Shown piece after piece: positions 1-6,022 of a stretch of 12,284 nucleotides of DNA. Position numbers and translations under genes: made by a program. Position 1 is the first letter of the stretch. Every line of letters begins with the position of its first letter. The notes beneath the pieces are model-generated. The model was given only the letters and a program-made list of their open reading frames with translations, was not told the origin of the DNA and made no database searches. Source of the stretch: Verrucomicrobiota bacterium (GTDB taxonomy: Bacteria > Verrucomicrobiota > Verrucomicrobiia > Chthoniobacterales > UBA10450); assembly GCA_003219395.1 (NCBI GenBank), contig QHOR01000039.1, positions 1 to 12,284 on the forward strand, written 5' to 3'.

Positions 1-1
1 T

Positions 2-232
2 GAAGGCTTGCGCGGCCACACCACCGGTTACGCTGTGCCGCAATTCGTGATCGACGCGCCCGGCGGCGGCGGCAAGGTGCCTATCAATCCCGGTTACATT
101 CTTTATCACGACAACGAGAAAATCGTCATCAGGAATTACGAGGGCAAGATCTTCGAGTATCCGGAAACCGGCAACGAGCAGGTCCAATTCGCGCCACAGC
201 GCGAGTACCACGACGAATATCTCTATTCCTGA
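2..232 (+). CDS. kamA: Lysine 2,3-aminomutase, C-terminal fragment (5' end outside window)
   Basis: The reading frame is open from base 2 and ends at a TGA at 230-232; only the last 76 codons are present. The fragment contains LRGHTTGYAVP followed by DAPGGGGK, the C-terminal signature of lysine 2,3-aminomutases, radical-SAM/PLP enzymes that convert L-lysine to L-beta-lysine. By family knowledge, the Asp (codon 53-55) and the Lys (codon 74-76) of DAPGGGGK match the clostridial residues that bind the lysine epsilon-amino group (D330) and the PLP phosphate (K337). The radical-SAM CxxxCxxC motif lies upstream of the window and cannot be checked. The protein ends about 50 residues after this motif, in YHDEYLYS, without the cysteine-rich zinc-binding tail of the clostridial enzyme. 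A TTG at base 8 could be mistaken for a start, but it lies inside the conserved core. Family identity is secure; lysine as the substrate, rather than glutamate or an EF-P lysine, is likely but not provable from this piece. Confidence 0.9.
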   Translation, partial: EGLRGHTTGYAVPQFVIDAPGGGGKVPINPGYILYHDNEKIVIRNYEGKIFEYPETGNEQVQFAPQREYHDEYLYS

Positions 233-543
233 TGCCGCTTGTCATTCCGAGCGGGGTCTATTCGACTCGCTTCGCCCGCTCAGGATAACTCCGCGTAGTC
301 GACAATGAAGCGGACCCGCAGCCGCGACATAAACGGGAAGGCCGGAGGCTGAGCGAACGGGAAGTGCGCGAATCAATCTCTTAAGATCCAGAGATATCTC
401 CACTTCGGTCGACACGACAAATTCTGCAAACGATTAGTGCTTACAAACCGACGGCTCGGATAACACGAATCACCTGATTTGCTGAATCCAAAGGAGCTTG
501 TAATTGCATCCTAATATTGCTCCAAGGAACGAAGATCGATTCG
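233..543. other. Non-coding stretch between kamA and the M23 peptidase gene
   Basis: About 310 bases with no credible gene on either strand. It begins with an imperfect inverted repeat (separate entry, 240-290). A further stretch at about 390-420 (CCACTTCGGTCGAC) resembles another degraded arm of the same repeat type. The last 60 bases include AAAGGAG (489-495) and AAGGAA (524-529), but neither is well spaced from the chosen start at 544. I see no clear promoter or terminator. Confidence 0.6.
240..290. repeat. Imperfect palindromic intergenic repeat, copy A
   Basis: The left arm TGTCATTCCGAGCGG (240-254) pairs with the right arm CCGCTCAGGATAACT (276-290), whose reverse complement is AGTTATCCTGAGCGG; 11 of 15 positions match. 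The spacer contains TCGCTTCGCC. This wording (GTCATTCCGAGCG ... CGCTTCGCTCAGGATGAC) is like a dispersed intergenic palindrome that I know from several soil bacteria, though I cannot name the family precisely. It starts 8 bases after the kamA stop, so it could form a hairpin in the 3' end of that transcript, but no U-run follows. A second element of the same type lies at 2596-2712. Confidence 0.55.
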
Positions 544-1707
544 ATGAAATATTTCACCCTCGCATTTTTCGCGCTCTGGCTGTCGAGCGCTTTCGCTGAG
601 AAGCCTCAGTCTGTTGAAATCCGTTTTTGTCCCGCATCGGCAGTTCGAACCTATCCGTTGGAAAGCCGACGCGACCTTCAAAGTCTCTTATTGCAGAATG
701 CTGCCGTGATTAATCACGGCAGCGCGCCGTTCAAGATTGACGGGATCGACGTTGAGTTGCTGCAATCGAACCAAGTCGTTGAGTCGCGCAGGCTGGATCG
801 AGAGGCGGTGCAGCGCTTTGCTGATCGCGGAGCAAAATTGCAGGCAGCTGATGTCATTAAACAGGTCGCCTTTCAATTTTGCGGCACTGATTTGATTGGG
901 CCTAACATCAAATTGGGTGGGCTTATCTTGGATCGAGATCGAGCGCTTCTCATAACTCAGCAGGTATTCGCGTTCACCGGCGCGCGCGACACGCTCCGAG
1001 TTCGAGTGCATGGAAATCTCGACGACCATGCCACGGAATTCGCGGGTTCACTTCCAATCAAATCTGAATTCGCGAAGAATAAATATATCTTTCCGCTACG
1101 AGGCGTTTGGTATGCAGGCTGGGGAGCTTCGTTTCACACAGGACATCGCTGGGCCATTCCAGAAGAGTTTGCACTCGATATTGCGAAAATCGGTGAGAAT
1201 GGACTCAGCCACAAAGGCGACGGTGCACAATTCGACGATTATTATGCTTATGGCGCGGATGTGCTCGCCGCGGCTGACGGCCGAGTAATCAGCGCCGCAG
1301 ACGACCAGCAGGAGGATCCTTCCGCAATGCAGCGTCCTAACGAGACTCAGGACGCGTATTTCGCGCGACTGCAGAAAGAGCAGGCAGAGCGGATGGCCAA
1401 AGGCCTGACGGCGATTACAGGCAACTACGTGATGATCGATCACGGGAAGAATGAGTATTCGCTTTACGCACATTTACAGCCGGGAAGCGTGCGCGTTCAT
1501 GTCGGCGATCAAGTGAAGGCCGGCGACGTGATTGCCACGCTCGGTTCCTCTGGCAATTCCACGGAGCCGCACCTCCACTTTCACGTCTGCGATAAACCCG
1601 ACCCACTGATGTGTGCCGGTATTCCTGTGGACTTCAGCAATGTCACTACCCAATGGGCCGACCTGCCGCGTCCCATCCAAAGCGGCGACGTCGTCATTGC
1701 GAAATAG
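544..1707 (+). CDS. Secreted M23 family metallopeptidase (LytM-like)
   Basis: A 387-residue protein with an N-terminal signal peptide (MKYFTLAFFALWLSSAFA, residues 1-18), so it should act in the periplasm or at the wall. Residues 20-170 form a poorly conserved N-terminal region. The C-terminal half carries the M23 (lysostaphin/LytM) peptidase fold: GHRWAIPEEFALDI (about 200-213) supplies the probable zinc ligands H201 and D212, YAHL supplies catalytic H310, and PHLHFH supplies catalytic H343 and zinc ligand H345. The His-Asp spacing is longer than in classical HxxxD members, as in M23 proteins that carry an (R/Q)(F/W/Y)A-x-D pattern. A charged insertion of about 30 residues (about 253-283, rich in Q, E and R) interrupts the core strands. 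M23 enzymes cut peptidoglycan cross-bridges; the exact substrate is not visible. I chose ATG 544 over the upstream TTG at 517 because it starts directly at the signal peptide. The gene stands alone, with long gaps on both sides. Confidence 0.9.
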   Translation: MKYFTLAFFALWLSSAFAEKPQSVEIRFCPASAVRTYPLESRRDLQSLLLQNAAVINHGSAPFKIDGIDVELLQSNQVVESRRLDREAVQRFADRGAKLQAADVIKQVAFQFCGTDLIGPNIKLGGLILDRDRALLITQQVFAFTGARDTLRVRVHGNLDDHATEFAGSLPIKSEFAKNKYIFPLRGVWYAGWGASFHTGHRWAIPEEFALDIAKIGENGLSHKGDGAQFDDYYAYGADVLAAADGRVISAADDQQEDPSAMQRPNETQDAYFARLQKEQAERMAKGLTAITGNYVMIDHGKNEYSLYAHLQPGSVRVHVGDQVKAGDVIATLGSSGNSTEPHLHFHVCDKPDPLMCAGIPVDFSNVTTQWADLPRPIQSGDVVIAK

Positions 1708-1844
1708 CGCACTGTATCAAGCAGCTCAAAGCCCGGCCGGTTGAGGGACTTTTATCGCCGAGGACGCCAGAGAAACTGCAAAACAGAGGTTCCCGTGCAT
1801 TCCGGCCGGACCCGGCTCTTTCTAATTTCTTTTCGTTTGGCGGG

Positions 1845-1889
1845 TTGCGTAAACTTTACGCTTGCGTAATAAAGATCGCGCCGTGTAAA
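1845..1889 (+). promoter_or_regulatory. Palindromic operator and possible promoter upstream of the HTH regulator
   Basis: GCGTAAACTTTACGC (1847-1861) is a perfect 15-bp palindrome around a central C. TTGCGTAA occurs twice in direct orientation, at 1845-1852 and 1862-1869, 17 bp apart, so one and a half helical turns separate the copies. A weak promoter can be read as TTGCGT (1862-1867), a 16-bp spacer and TGTAAA (1884-1889), placing the palindrome just upstream of the -35. The regulator gene starts 83 bp after the palindrome. Such symmetry next to a winged-helix regulator fits autoregulation, but binding and promoter assignments are inference. Confidence 0.4.
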
Positions 1890-1944
1890 GTCGCCCACTT
1901 CGATTTTTGTCACTCAACTGTGGCTTTGTCATTTTTATAACTTT

Positions 1945-2586
1945 ATGAATCAACGTTTAATCTCGGAAATTGGTCGCACTCAACGACTTGAAATCATTAA
2001 CTCACTCAAGCGCACCAGAGGAATGTCTGTGAATGAGCTGGTGGAGAAAATGAAGATGAGCTACATGGGCATCAAGCAGCATTGTCTCACCCTGCAACGT
2101 GACGGTTACCTTGATACCTGGCGTCGGCCGCAAAAGATGGGTCGCCCGGAGATGGTCTACCGGCTGACACGGCGCAGCCATGATCTTTTTCAAGCCGATA
2201 GCCATCAGCTGACTGTCGACCTGCTGAAAGCAGCGGAGGAAATCTACGGACCTAACGCTCCTGAGAAGCTTCTTTTTAATATTTTTGAAAAGAAAACAGC
2301 CGCCCTCAAAGCCAGGGCAAAAGGAGACACAGTCGCTGAGCGGGCCAAATGGCTGGCAAATGTGCGCGACGGCGAGGGCTATATGTCCCAGTTCGTTTAC
2401 AATCACCAGGACGGCGGGCCCAGGATTTTCGAATGCCATTCGCCGATTCTTAACCTGCTGGATCGTTATCCCATCATAGGCCGGCTGGAACAAGACATGT
2501 TCGAAGCAGTGTTGCGTACGAAGGTACGCCGGCAAATGGTGCGCAACTCAGGGCTGTACGAGTGCGCATTTCATTTCGCGGCTTAG
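1945..2586 (+). CDS. Winged-helix transcriptional regulator, ArsR/SufR-like (COG2345 type)
   Basis: A 213-residue protein. Residues 8-75 form a winged helix: helices around RTQRLEIINSLKR and SVNELVEKMKMSYMGIKQH (recognition helix about 38-52), followed by a wing at GYLDTWRRPQKMGRPEMVYRLT. The GRP...YRLT pattern is typical of COG2345/SufR-like repressors. The C-terminal half (about 88-213) resembles the effector domain of that group, where conserved cysteines can bind an Fe-S cluster. Here C164 (FECHSPI) and C207 (YECAFHF) are in the expected places, but the usual middle cysteine position appears to be Gly179. It may therefore bind a cluster with other ligands, or not bind one. There is no suf gene nearby, so a SufR role is not supported. 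The ATG at 1945 has no Shine-Dalgarno sequence and follows TTTATAACTTT closely. A palindromic site at 1847-1861 is a candidate autoregulatory operator. The downstream gene, glgE, lies 194 bp away and could be a target, but nothing shows this directly. Confidence 0.8.
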   Translation: MNQRLISEIGRTQRLEIINSLKRTRGMSVNELVEKMKMSYMGIKQHCLTLQRDGYLDTWRRPQKMGRPEMVYRLTRRSHDLFQADSHQLTVDLLKAAEEIYGPNAPEKLLFNIFEKKTAALKARAKGDTVAERAKWLANVRDGEGYMSQFVYNHQDGGPRIFECHSPILNLLDRYPIIGRLEQDMFEAVLRTKVRRQMVRNSGLYECAFHFAA

Positions 2587-2595
2587 CACAAACGC

Positions 2596-2712
2596 CTGTC
2601 ATCCCGAGGTAAGCGAGAGAGCTCTGATCAGCGCGTTTGGTTACACAAGTACGGCTGCTTGATTACTGCGATTAGGCGAGGGTCCTTCGCAGGCTTCGTT
2701 CTCAAAATAACG
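2596..2712. repeat. Imperfect palindromic intergenic repeat, copy B
   Basis: The left arm begins with TGTCATCCCGAGGTAAGCGAG (2597-2617). The right arm, TCCTTCGCAGGCTTCGTTCT and the bases that follow it to 2712, reads in reverse complement as CGTTATTTTGAGAACGAAG and onward. Both arms resemble the TGTCATYCYGAGCG arm of copy A at 240-290, but the central spacer here is longer (about 60 bases). It fills most of the gap between the regulator and glgE. It has no coding potential. It could act as a transcript-end hairpin or be a remnant of a non-autonomous mobile element; both are inference. Confidence 0.45.
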
Positions 2713-2780
2713 GCGAGAGAGCACTGGGATCAATTCATTTGTTCTTTCGCTCTCTACGAATCTCGGTTGATTGAAGCCCC

Positions 2781-4727
2781 ATGGCTCGGGCTTTTCCTTC
2801 CGTTGTCATCGAGAACCTTCAGCCGCTGATAGATGGTGGTCGCTATCCGGTCAAACGCATTATTGGCGAAGACCTGGCTGTGGAGGCGGACATTTTCAAG
2901 GATGGCCACGACGTCGTGGCCGCGATCCTGAAGTGGCGTGTTGTTGGCAAGCGCGCGTGGCGGGAAACGCCGATGAATTTCGTTGATAACGATCGATGGC
3001 GCGGGATCTGCACTTTGTACGACCAGGCCGTGCATGAATACACGGTCGAAGCGTGGACTGACACGTTTCGCAGCTGGCAGGCCGAGTTCACGAAAAAATT
3101 TGAAGCCGGCATCAACGATCTTCGGAGTGAAGCGCTCGAAGGCGCAGCGTTAGTAGAAGCCGCTGCCAAACGCGCACGCGATCGAGCCGATGGCAAGCGA
3201 TTGCTGGAGTTGAGCCGCCAAATCTCGAACGGTCCCAACTCAGAAGTTAACGCAGTCGCCCGATCAGGCGAACTCGAAGTGTTAATGGCAACTTATCCCG
3301 ACCGCTCCGGTGCGACGCAGTATCATCCTGCTCCCCGCATTGTTGTGGATCGGCCGGCTGCGTTAGTCGGAGCGTGGTACGAATTTTTTCCGCGCTCGGC
3401 TGAAGGCCATGGCGATCGTGGATCGACATTTCGTGACTGTTTACCCCGGGTGGAGGATGCAAGGAAAATGGGTTTCGACGTCATTTATTTTCCGCCGATT
3501 CATCCCATTGGACACACGAATCGCAAAGGCCGAAACAATTCGACCATCTGTGAGGCTGGCGACCCCGGTGTTCCGTGGGCAATCGGCAGCGCGGCTGGCG
3601 GACACAAAGCGGTGGAGCCTGCACTCGGCACGCTGGAAGATTTTGATTGGCTACAGAAAGAGGTGCGAAAGAGGGGAATGGAAATCGCCCTGGACTTCGC
3701 GATCAATTGTTCGCCAGATCACCCTTACGTCAAACAACACCCCGACTGGTTTTATAAACGCCCCGACGGCACGATCAAATACGCGGAGAACCCGCCGAAA
3801 AAGTACGAAGATATTTATCCGTTGAATTTTCATTGCGAAAACTGGCGCGATCTTTGGGCGGAAATGAAGAGCATCGTTTTGTTTTGGGCCGAGCGCGGCG
3901 TGCGCATCTTTCGTGTGGACAATCCGCACACCAAACCAGTCGCTTTCTGGGAATTCTTAATCACAGGCGTACGCGAGAAATATCCGGACACGATTTTTCT
4001 TGCCGAAGCGTTCACCAGGCCAAAGATGATGAAGGCGCTGGCCAAAGCCGGTTTCAACCAGAGTTATACGTATTTCACCTGGCGAAATACAAAGCGCGAG
4101 CTCATCGAGTATCTCACAGAGCTGACGCAAACCGAGATGAGCGAATATTTTCGACCGAACCTTTGGACCAACACGCCCGATATCCTGCCGCTTGTGCTAC
4201 AGGATGGCGGGCGGCCCGCATTCATGATTCGGGTTGCTCTGGCCGCGACGCTTTCGCCTCTTTACGGCATCTACAGCGGGTACGAGCTGTGCGAGAACGA
4301 AGCCCTTCCGGGTCGCGAGGAGTATCTCGATTCGGAAAAGTATCAGTATAAGGAGCGCGATTGGAATGCGCCTGGAAACATCAAAGACTGGATCGCGCGG
4401 TTAAATAAGATCCGAAAGCAAAACCGCGCTCTTCAGCTTTACACGAATTTACGATTCCACGATGCCGACAACGATGCCATTCTATTTTACAGCAAGATGA
4501 CCCCCGCGCTTGATAACATCATTCTCGTCGTGATGAATCTCGATCCGCAGCGCAAACAAAGTTCATTTGTTTACGTTCCGATTGAAAACTTCGGTCCGAT
4601 GGAGAGCGACACGTATCAGGTGCAGGATTTGCTGAGCGGCGCGACTTACACCTGGCGCCGTCGCCGCAATTACGTGGAGCTCGATCCGGACATTCAACCG
4701 GCGCATATTTTTCTGGTCCGCCGCTGA
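2781..4727 (+). CDS. glgE: Alpha-1,4-glucan:maltose-1-phosphate maltosyltransferase (GlgE)
   Basis: A 648-residue GH13 (subfamily 3) enzyme that transfers maltose from alpha-maltose-1-phosphate to the non-reducing end of an alpha-1,4-glucan, in the cytosol. The length is close to that of known GlgE proteins. An N-terminal beta-sandwich/helical region (about 1-190) precedes the catalytic barrel. Family motifs are GAWYEFFPRS (197-206), IYFPPIHPIG (235-244) and KYAENPPKKYEDIYPLNF (333-350). The catalytic set is intact: nucleophile D380 in FRVDNPHTKP, acid/base E409 in FLAEAFTRP and D467 in NTPDILP, matching D394, E423 and D480 of Streptomyces GlgE. The C-terminal beta domain spans about 555-648. 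The usual partners of the pathway (treS, a maltokinase, glgB) are not in the window, so glgE stands apart here. ATG 2781 is in frame with the conserved N-terminus, but no Shine-Dalgarno is visible. The preceding gap is mostly a palindromic repeat. Confidence 0.96.
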   Translation: MARAFPSVVIENLQPLIDGGRYPVKRIIGEDLAVEADIFKDGHDVVAAILKWRVVGKRAWRETPMNFVDNDRWRGICTLYDQAVHEYTVEAWTDTFRSWQAEFTKKFEAGINDLRSEALEGAALVEAAAKRARDRADGKRLLELSRQISNGPNSEVNAVARSGELEVLMATYPDRSGATQYHPAPRIVVDRPAALVGAWYEFFPRSAEGHGDRGSTFRDCLPRVEDARKMGFDVIYFPPIHPIGHTNRKGRNNSTICEAGDPGVPWAIGSAAGGHKAVEPALGTLEDFDWLQKEVRKRGMEIALDFAINCSPDHPYVKQHPDWFYKRPDGTIKYAENPPKKYEDIYPLNFHCENWRDLWAEMKSIVLFWAERGVRIFRVDNPHTKPVAFWEFLITGVREKYPDTIFLAEAFTRPKMMKALAKAGFNQSYTYFTWRNTKRELIEYLTELTQTEMSEYFRPNLWTNTPDILPLVLQDGGRPAFMIRVALAATLSPLYGIYSGYELCENEALPGREEYLDSEKYQYKERDWNAPGNIKDWIARLNKIRKQNRALQLYTNLRFHDADNDAILFYSKMTPALDNIILVVMNLDPQRKQSSFVYVPIENFGPMESDTYQVQDLLSGATYTWRRRRNYVELDPDIQPAHIFLVRR

Positions 4728-4744
4728 GCTTTGGTTTGCCGCGC

Positions 4745-4790
4745 CTCGCAACTTTGGAGAACCGGCATGTGTTTGATCCTCCAGTGCGAG
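4745..4790 (+). other. Interrupted stem-loop between glgE and exbB
   Basis: CTCGCA (4745-4750) pairs with TGCGAG (4785-4790) and TGGAG (4755-4759) pairs with CTCCA (4779-4783), giving 11 base pairs with a small internal loop and a 19-base apical loop. No T-run follows, so it is a poor intrinsic terminator. It may shape the 3' end of the glgE transcript. The pairing is plain in the sequence; the function is unknown. Confidence 0.3.
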
Positions 4791-4793
4791 CAT

Positions 4794-4822
4794 TTGCATC
4801 CGGTAATCGCCCTGCATATCAT
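4794..4822 (+). promoter_or_regulatory. Possible sigma70-type promoter of exbB-exbD-TPR
   Basis: TTGCAT (4794-4799), a 17-bp spacer and TATCAT (4817-4822) form a readable -35/-10 pair; the -10 matches TATAAT at five of six positions, the -35 only at TTG. Initiation would fall near 4829, leaving a leader of only about 8 bases before the ATG at 4837, which agrees with the absence of a ribosome binding site. Weak evidence. Confidence 0.3.
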
Positions 4823-4836
4823 TACGAAATTTCTGC

Positions 4837-5604
4837 ATGAAGATTAGGGTCCTTCTGTTTGCCGCGCTGGCGAGCGCGTCTCCTGTATTTGCACAAGAAG
4901 CCACAGCCACACCGCCTCTGGTGCCTGAGCACTCGCAGACCATCCTGGAGACGCTCCTGAAGGCCGGGCCGGTAATGATTCCAATGGTTTTGCTGTCGAT
5001 CTTTTTTGTCATGCTCGTGGTGGTTTATCTAATGACAATCCGTCGTGGCGCAGTGGTTTCCAGCGGTTACATGGCCACGGCAGACGCGCTTTTGCGCAAG
5101 CGCGACTACCTGGGGCTGCTCGCAGTTTCCAATCGGCACGGGGAAGCGATCGCGCGGGTGGTGCAGAAAGTGCTCGATTTCATGACGAAAAATCCCAACG
5201 CCGATCTTCAGCAAGTTCGTGAAATTGCTGAGACGGAGGGAACGCGAGTGGCGGCCAATCTAAATAACCGGGTGATTTATCTGGCAGATATCGGCATGAT
5301 TGCGCCGCTGCTGGGCCTGCTCGGCACTGTTTTTGGAATTATTCATTCCTTTGGGGCATTGGGAGCCGACATTGGTTCGGCGCGTTACGTGGCGTTGTCG
5401 CGCGGGATCAGCGAAGCACTGGTGAACACCGCCGCCGGACTTGCCATCGGCATTCCGGCGATGATGTTCTACGCATTCTTTCGAGGCAGAGCACAAAAAT
5501 TGATTTCGGAATTGGAAGCTGCTTCAACGCACGTCCTGGCTTTACTTTCCTTGCAGTACGGCAGGCCCCAGCGAACTCCTGTGCTGATCGAGGAAGAACT
5601 GTAA
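4837..5604 (+). CDS. exbB: MotA/TolQ/ExbB family proton channel protein
   Basis: A 255-residue inner-membrane protein of the ExbB/TolQ family, which with ExbD forms a proton channel driving work across the envelope. It has an N-terminal signal-like stretch (residues 1-19, ending SPVFA), as in the longer ExbB forms. Transmembrane helices lie at about 44-66, 150-173 and 192-215. The hallmark segments are APLLGLLGTVFG (156-167) and GISEALVNTAAGLAIGIPA (190-208), with the pore-lining threonines T164 and T198 in the usual contexts. A cytoplasmic loop spans about 68-148. It is followed after 10 bp by exbD and then by a TPR gene, so the three form one unit. The start is ATG 4837, because the signal peptide begins there. 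The gene symbol indicates the family; whether it serves TonB, Tol or another partner is not known. Confidence 0.93.
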   Translation: MKIRVLLFAALASASPVFAQEATATPPLVPEHSQTILETLLKAGPVMIPMVLLSIFFVMLVVVYLMTIRRGAVVSSGYMATADALLRKRDYLGLLAVSNRHGEAIARVVQKVLDFMTKNPNADLQQVREIAETEGTRVAANLNNRVIYLADIGMIAPLLGLLGTVFGIIHSFGALGADIGSARYVALSRGISEALVNTAAGLAIGIPAMMFYAFFRGRAQKLISELEAASTHVLALLSLQYGRPQRTPVLIEEEL

Positions 5605-5614
5605 ACGTTATTCC

Positions 5615-6022
5615 ATGAATCTGCGTGGTCACGCGCCTCTGCATCATCCGGGCATTCAGCTGGCGCCGCTCGTTGATGTACTCTTGCTTTTGCTGATTTT
5701 TTTCCTGCTGACGTGGAATGCCGCGCGGACCGAGAATGAACTCGACGTTAAAGTGCCAAAAGCATCGGCTGCCAAGGAGAAAAGTGCGCCAATTGGAGAC
5801 GTGGTTGTTAACGTAAAGGCGGACGGTAACGTGGTGGTGAACCGCCGCACCTTGAGTGGCACTGAACTGACTGAATTATTGAAAAGCCTGGTCCAATTAA
5901 ATTCCGAGCAAGCCGTAGTGATTCGCGGCGATGAAGCTGGTGCCTACAAGAACATCGTCAGCGTGTTGAACATTTGCACCGAGGCAGGGGTAACTAACGT
6001 AGCTTTCGCGACAGCAAAATGA
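5615..6022 (+). CDS. exbD: ExbD/TolR family biopolymer transport protein
   Basis: A 135-residue protein with one N-terminal transmembrane helix (about 18-35) and a periplasmic domain (about 60-133). The helix carries D21 in APLVDVLLLLLIFF, the conserved membrane aspartate that is protonated and deprotonated in ExbD/TolR. The periplasmic part shows the family's VVVNVKADGNVVVN strands and the VVIRGDEAGAYKNIVSVLN segment, with GVTNVAFAT at the end. The short cytoplasmic N-terminus (17 residues) is normal for the family. It lies 10 bp after exbB, and its stop codon overlaps the start of the TPR gene (ATGA, 6019-6022), so translation is probably coupled. Its partner channel is the ExbB protein just upstream. 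Confidence 0.93.
   Translation: MNLRGHAPLHHPGIQLAPLVDVLLLLLIFFLLTWNAARTENELDVKVPKASAAKEKSAPIGDVVVNVKADGNVVVNRRTLSGTELTELLKSLVQLNSEQAVVIRGDEAGAYKNIVSVLNICTEAGVTNVAFATAK

Noticed and set aside
1804..1830. Possible intrinsic terminator after the M23 gene (GCCG-GACC-CGGC followed by a T-rich stretch)
   Set aside because: The stem is only four or five pairs and the T-rich stretch is broken by C and A, so it is too weak to list as a terminator.
1611..1940. A 109-codon plus-strand open frame running from the M23 gene into the following gap
   Set aside because: It starts inside the M23 gene in another frame, crosses the palindromic operator and ends just before the regulator start; its composition is not protein-like and it has no motif.
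2002..2535. A 177-codon open frame on the minus strand inside the regulator gene
   Set aside because: It is fully antisense to a protein with a clear winged-helix pattern and its own translation shows no recognisable motif or signal; it is a shadow of plus-strand codon bias.
4563..5012. A 149-codon minus-strand open frame spanning the glgE end and exbB start
   Set aside because: It crosses two well-supported genes in antisense and has no family resemblance.
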